This document shows positions 62,081 through 64,000 of a stretch of 64,000 bases of DNA, piece after piece (positions within the stretch are counted from its first letter, which is position 1; every line of letters starts with the position of its first letter). The stretch lies in NCBI GenBank assembly GCA_014138645.1, contig JACJIB010000002.1:496001-560000 (forward strand). Direction: 5' to 3'. A program made the translations under genes and the position numbers. The notes beneath the pieces were generated by a model that saw only the letters and a list, made by a program, of their open reading frames with translations, searched no databases and had not been told where the DNA came from. This stretch comes from Methylorubrum thiocyanatum. GTDB taxonomy: Bacteria; Pseudomonadota; Alphaproteobacteria; Rhizobiales; Beijerinckiaceae.

Positions 62081-63211
62081 ATGTCGGTCGTGAAGGACGT
62101 CGAGGTCCCGTACCCGTACACGGCCGAGGTCCGTCGACATGGCGGGCGGGTCCATCGGCTACCCGTCTATGGGTGGACGAGCGCCAGGATACCCGTGGTG
62201 CTCGTCTCCGATGCCCCGGTCGTCCTGCGGGCCGAGGGTGTCAGGGTGGCTCGGGACGGGGAGCCGCAGGACATGGCGTGGCGCGCTTGGCGCGGCCTGA
62301 ATTGGCGTCCCGTCCTCGACGACAAGGGCGCACCGCAGCGCGTCGACGCTGAGGAGTTCTTCGCCGAGCCTCCGATGTCGCCCAGAACCCGTCGGTGGAT
62401 CGACCACCCGTATGGTCGCCGGCTCGGTGCCCGATACGTCGAGGGGCCTGATGCCTTGGGATGGTGGCCGCCCGAAACCCCGGAATTCCTGCCGCGGCAC
62501 GACCGCGTCGTGGGTGGGAACCGGGAGGAGGCAGGGGCGGCCGTGGTCGCCCTCGCAGCGGCGGAGTTGGCGGAGATAGGCGGGGTGCTGCACAAGCGTG
62601 CCGCCCTCCCGATGTGGGCGCTCGGCTGGAGCCCTCGGCTCGACGGGTACGACGGCGGGATCGCGCTCGTAGTGCCGGACTTCGGCGGACGCGCACCGCC
62701 GTCCCTGGGGCTCGTGCCCGCGATGCACCTCGATGTCGCCCAGGAGCTGGCGGCTCGGCTCGTTCGACGGGGGCGTGCGAACCGTCCTTCGCGTTGGACC
62801 GCTAGCGCGGACGAGGATGGGGAGCCGAAAGCCCCCGAGGGTAGCGTCGAGGCGTTCGGGAACGTCCCGTCGGGCGACGAGGCCTGCCACACGCTTCTTC
62901 ATGCCTACGAGATGTTCACGGCGGTCGTGGATGCCGCGCCCTACAGGCCGAAACCCGCGACCGGGCATGCCTTGGACCAGCTTCTCGAACGCCTGAGCCA
63001 ACTCAACGATGCCCCTTTGGGCATGCATCACTTCGCTCGCGAACTCGCCGATGCGGCCCTCGGCCGGGCGTTCGACCTGATGCAGGACGAGCCTCGCCCG
63101 CGTCACGACCTCTTGGCCGTCCTCTCAGTCCCCCTCGCCGTTGGCGAACGATGCCGGGACTACGAGTGGGACGCCAGCGAGGAATGGGAGGCCGTTCGCC
63201 TCGGCAGGTGA
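62081..63211 (+). CDS. Unknown 376-aa protein between two end-repeat clusters
   Basis: The ATG at 62081 (MSVVKDVEVPYPYTAEVRRH) is preferred; the frame is open to 61958, but that part runs through the repeat cluster. The product is soluble and tryptophan-rich near residues 70-140 (MAWRAWRGLNWRPVL, ALGWWPPETPEFLP). No transmembrane segment. A middle region has LGWSPRLDGYDGGIALVVPD, and a helical C-terminal third contains PATGHALDQLLERLSQLND. Not recognised. It lies between the two end-like clusters and could be moved separately. GC content is like the rest of the element. Confidence 0.7.
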   Translation: MSVVKDVEVPYPYTAEVRRHGGRVHRLPVYGWTSARIPVVLVSDAPVVLRAEGVRVARDGEPQDMAWRAWRGLNWRPVLDDKGAPQRVDAEEFFAEPPMSPRTRRWIDHPYGRRLGARYVEGPDALGWWPPETPEFLPRHDRVVGGNREEAGAAVVALAAAELAEIGGVLHKRAALPMWALGWSPRLDGYDGGIALVVPDFGGRAPPSLGLVPAMHLDVAQELAARLVRRGRANRPSRWTASADEDGEPKAPEGSVEAFGNVPSGDEACHTLLHAYEMFTAVVDAAPYRPKPATGHALDQLLERLSQLNDAPLGMHHFARELADAALGRAFDLMQDEPRPRHDLLAVLSVPLAVGERCRDYEWDASEEWEAVRLGR

Positions 63212-63241
63212 CGTGCCACGGCCTTTCACAGGGTTCGCACG

Positions 63242-63369
63242 CTTATGCGGTGCGGAGCCCTGGACTTCGCGGCCTTATGGGATGTGACGGCTCGCCGATA
63301 TGCGGTGCGCGCCAGCCCTGGACCAACGACTTAGCAGCCGCTCGGTACGCCCTTATCAGGGGCGCCACA
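63242..63369. repeat. Right transposon end with transposase-binding repeats
   Basis: Repeats CTTATGCGGTGCGG (63242-63255), CCTTATGGGATGTGACGG (63273-63290), ATATGCGGTGCGC (63298-63310) and GCCCTTATCAGGGGCGCCACA ending in the ACA terminus (63349-63369, given here as a 21-base site of which the core is CTTATCAGGGGCGCC). They match the left end in inverted orientation. Confidence 0.75.
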
Positions 63370-63624
63370 CCGCAGCGGCTGAGGCGGCTCGTTGAACATC
63401 GGCTGGTTGGTGGGGCGCGGGACGTAGGCCCGGACGGCGAACCGCGCCACTGGTGGCGGCGCGCGGAAACGCGGGCTCGGATCGCGGTAGGGCATCTCCG
63501 GCGGCAGCGCCGTGACGGCATGACGTGCGACGGGGCGCCGGCCATACTCGCCCGCCTGCGCCTGCGAGCCCGCAGCGGCGAGGCCGGTCAGTGCCGCAAG
63601 GGCGAACGAGAGCAGGCGGCGCAT
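63331..63624 (-). CDS. Small exported proline/arginine-rich protein, 3' end replaced by transposon
   Basis: 97 aa as read. A signal peptide (MRRLLSFALAALTGLAAAGS, cleavage after AQA) precedes a basic, Pro-rich domain (YRDPSPRFRAPPPVARFAV then PRPTNQPMFNEPPQPLR). After PPQPLR the frame runs into the transposon end and adds 12 residues (CGAPDKGVPSGC) before a TAA. If the element is removed, the codon after PLR is TGA (from the left flank, 52887-52889), so the original protein ended at Arg85. Function of the family is not recognised; a small periplasmic protein. Confidence 0.75.
   Translation of the reverse strand: MRRLLSFALAALTGLAAAGSQAQAGEYGRRPVARHAVTALPPEMPYRDPSPRFRAPPPVARFAVRAYVPRPTNQPMFNEPPQPLRCGAPDKGVPSGC
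63370..63374. repeat. Target-site duplication, right copy (CCGCA)
   Basis: Five bases just outside the right ACA terminus; compare GCGCA at 52890-52894. One mismatch (first base). Confidence 0.6.
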
Positions 63625-63650
63625 GGTGAACCTCAGGCTTCAGAGCTGCG

Positions 63651-64000
63651 TCAGAACTTGATCGCGGCGCCGCCGCGCACGGTGTTCAGCTCGGCCTTAT
63701 GACCCTGGAAATCGTTGAAGAGGACGTATTGATATTCGCCACGCAGGAGGAAGTTCGGCGTGATGGCGTATTCGAGGCCGCCGCCGAGAGCGACGCCAGT
63801 CACGGTTACTTTCTTTGTTATCCCATGAACTGTAGGGTAGTCGGGAATGCTGCCGGGAGGGCTCTTCTGATCGAAAATTTGATAGCCAAAATGATTGACA
63901 TAGGTCGTCGGTCCACCAGTTTGATTGGCTTTGTAGGCTGCTTCGTCGTACGCGTAATTCTGGATGGCGACGGTATCGTTGACGACCGCTCGGCCAACGG
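63651..64000 (-). CDS. Outer-membrane beta-barrel protein (Omp25/RopB-like), 5' end outside window
   Basis: The frame ends with TGA at 63651-63653 and is open to the edge of the window, giving the last 115 residues. The C-terminus (LNTVRGGAAIKF, ending in Phe) and preceding strands (GGGLEYAITPNFLLRGEYQY, then VLFNDFQGHKAELN) show the alternating pattern and terminal aromatic of transmembrane beta-barrels recognised by BamA. The loop region (about 40-60 residues from the visible start) is less GC-rich than the rest of the window. It is similar in type to the porin-like proteins common in Rhizobiales. Exact function not assignable. Confidence 0.75.
   Translation of the reverse strand, partial: VGRAVVNDTVAIQNYAYDEAAYKANQTGGPTTYVNHFGYQIFDQKSPPGSIPDYPTVHGITKKVTVTGVALGGGLEYAITPNFLLRGEYQYVLFNDFQGHKAELNTVRGGAAIKF

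Larger units (their letters stand above)
52895..63369. mobile_element. Tn7-like transposon with TnsABC-TniQ genes and TIR/Fic cargo
   Basis: Bounded by TGTGATGCACCCCATAAGGG (left) and, reading inward from the right on the other strand, TGTGGCGCCCCTGATAAGGG; the two share GCnCCCC and ATAAGGGCGT. Clusters of CTTATGGGGTGC-like repeats lie inside each end, as expected for TnsB binding sites. It carries tnsA, tnsB/tniA, tnsC/tniB and tniQ in that order. A 5-bp duplication (GCGCA/CCGCA) flanks it. Removing the element restores the stop codon of the gene at 63331-63624. Cargo: an HTH protein near the left end, a 117-aa protein-TIR-Fic set and a 376-aa protein. Boundaries are inferred from repeats and gene reconstruction; the exact name of the family is not claimed. 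Confidence 0.85.

Noticed and set aside
52895..63369. Possibility of a CRISPR-associated transposon
   Set aside because: No repeat-spacer array and no cas genes anywhere in the element; repeats present are transposon-end motifs with irregular spacing.

Overview
The window is about 64 kb of GC-rich DNA from an alphaproteobacterium that makes bacteriochlorophyll under air. It combines a Mg-protoporphyrin cyclase of the aerobic (AcsF) type, the light-independent protochlorophyllide reductase genes, a PpsR/AerR regulator pair, an ALA synthase, methylmalonyl-CoA mutase and an NdvA-type glucan exporter. This fits a Methylobacterium/Methylorubrum-like organism. That assignment is inferred from gene content and style; no 16S or other marker is present.

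Layout. (1) 1-17.6 kb, housekeeping: a PiT phosphate permease (cut by the window edge), small membrane proteins, glpD, manC, methylmalonyl-CoA mutase, a DUF817-like membrane gene broken by an in-frame amber codon, a DegP-like protease, a membrane-anchored J-domain protein, a D,D-carboxypeptidase with a SPOR tail, clpS-clpA, and a hicA-hicB toxin-antitoxin pair. (2) 17.6-40.2 kb, a photosynthesis gene cluster. A leftward run bchF-bchN-bchB-bchH-bchL-bchM-lhaA-puhA-puhB-puhC-orf-acsF-puhE-hemA is tightly packed, with many 1-4 bp overlaps. A rightward block follows: aerR/ppaA-ppsR, then bchG-(PucC-like MFS)-bchP-tspO-orf. A perfect TGT-N12-ACA box precedes bchG, and a near-perfect one lies between bchF and aerR. 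No puf, puc, crt, bchCXYZ or bchDIO genes are in the window, so the cluster must continue elsewhere. (3) 40.3-52.9 kb: a tri-haem cytochrome c, gnd-pgl, an NdvA-like ABC exporter, motA-motB, a CAP-domain lipoprotein, a large MscS-type channel and an HNH endonuclease.

(4) 52,895-63,369 is a Tn7-like transposon, recognised from its genes (TnsA, DDE transposase TnsB/TniA, AAA+ TnsC/TniB, TniQ), its CTTATGGGGTGC-type end repeats and its TGT...ACA termini. It is flanked by a 5-bp duplication with one mismatch (GCGCA/CCGCA). The cargo is a leftward set of three genes (an unknown 117-aa protein, a TIR-domain protein and a Fic protein), which is a candidate anti-phage or toxin system, plus a 376-aa orphan protein lying between two clusters of right-end-like repeats. 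No CRISPR array or cas gene is present, so this is not a CRISPR-associated transposon. The insertion point can be reconstructed at the very end of a small exported-protein gene, whose reading frame now runs 12 codons into the transposon end. (5) The last 0.35 kb is the 3' part of an outer-membrane beta-barrel gene.
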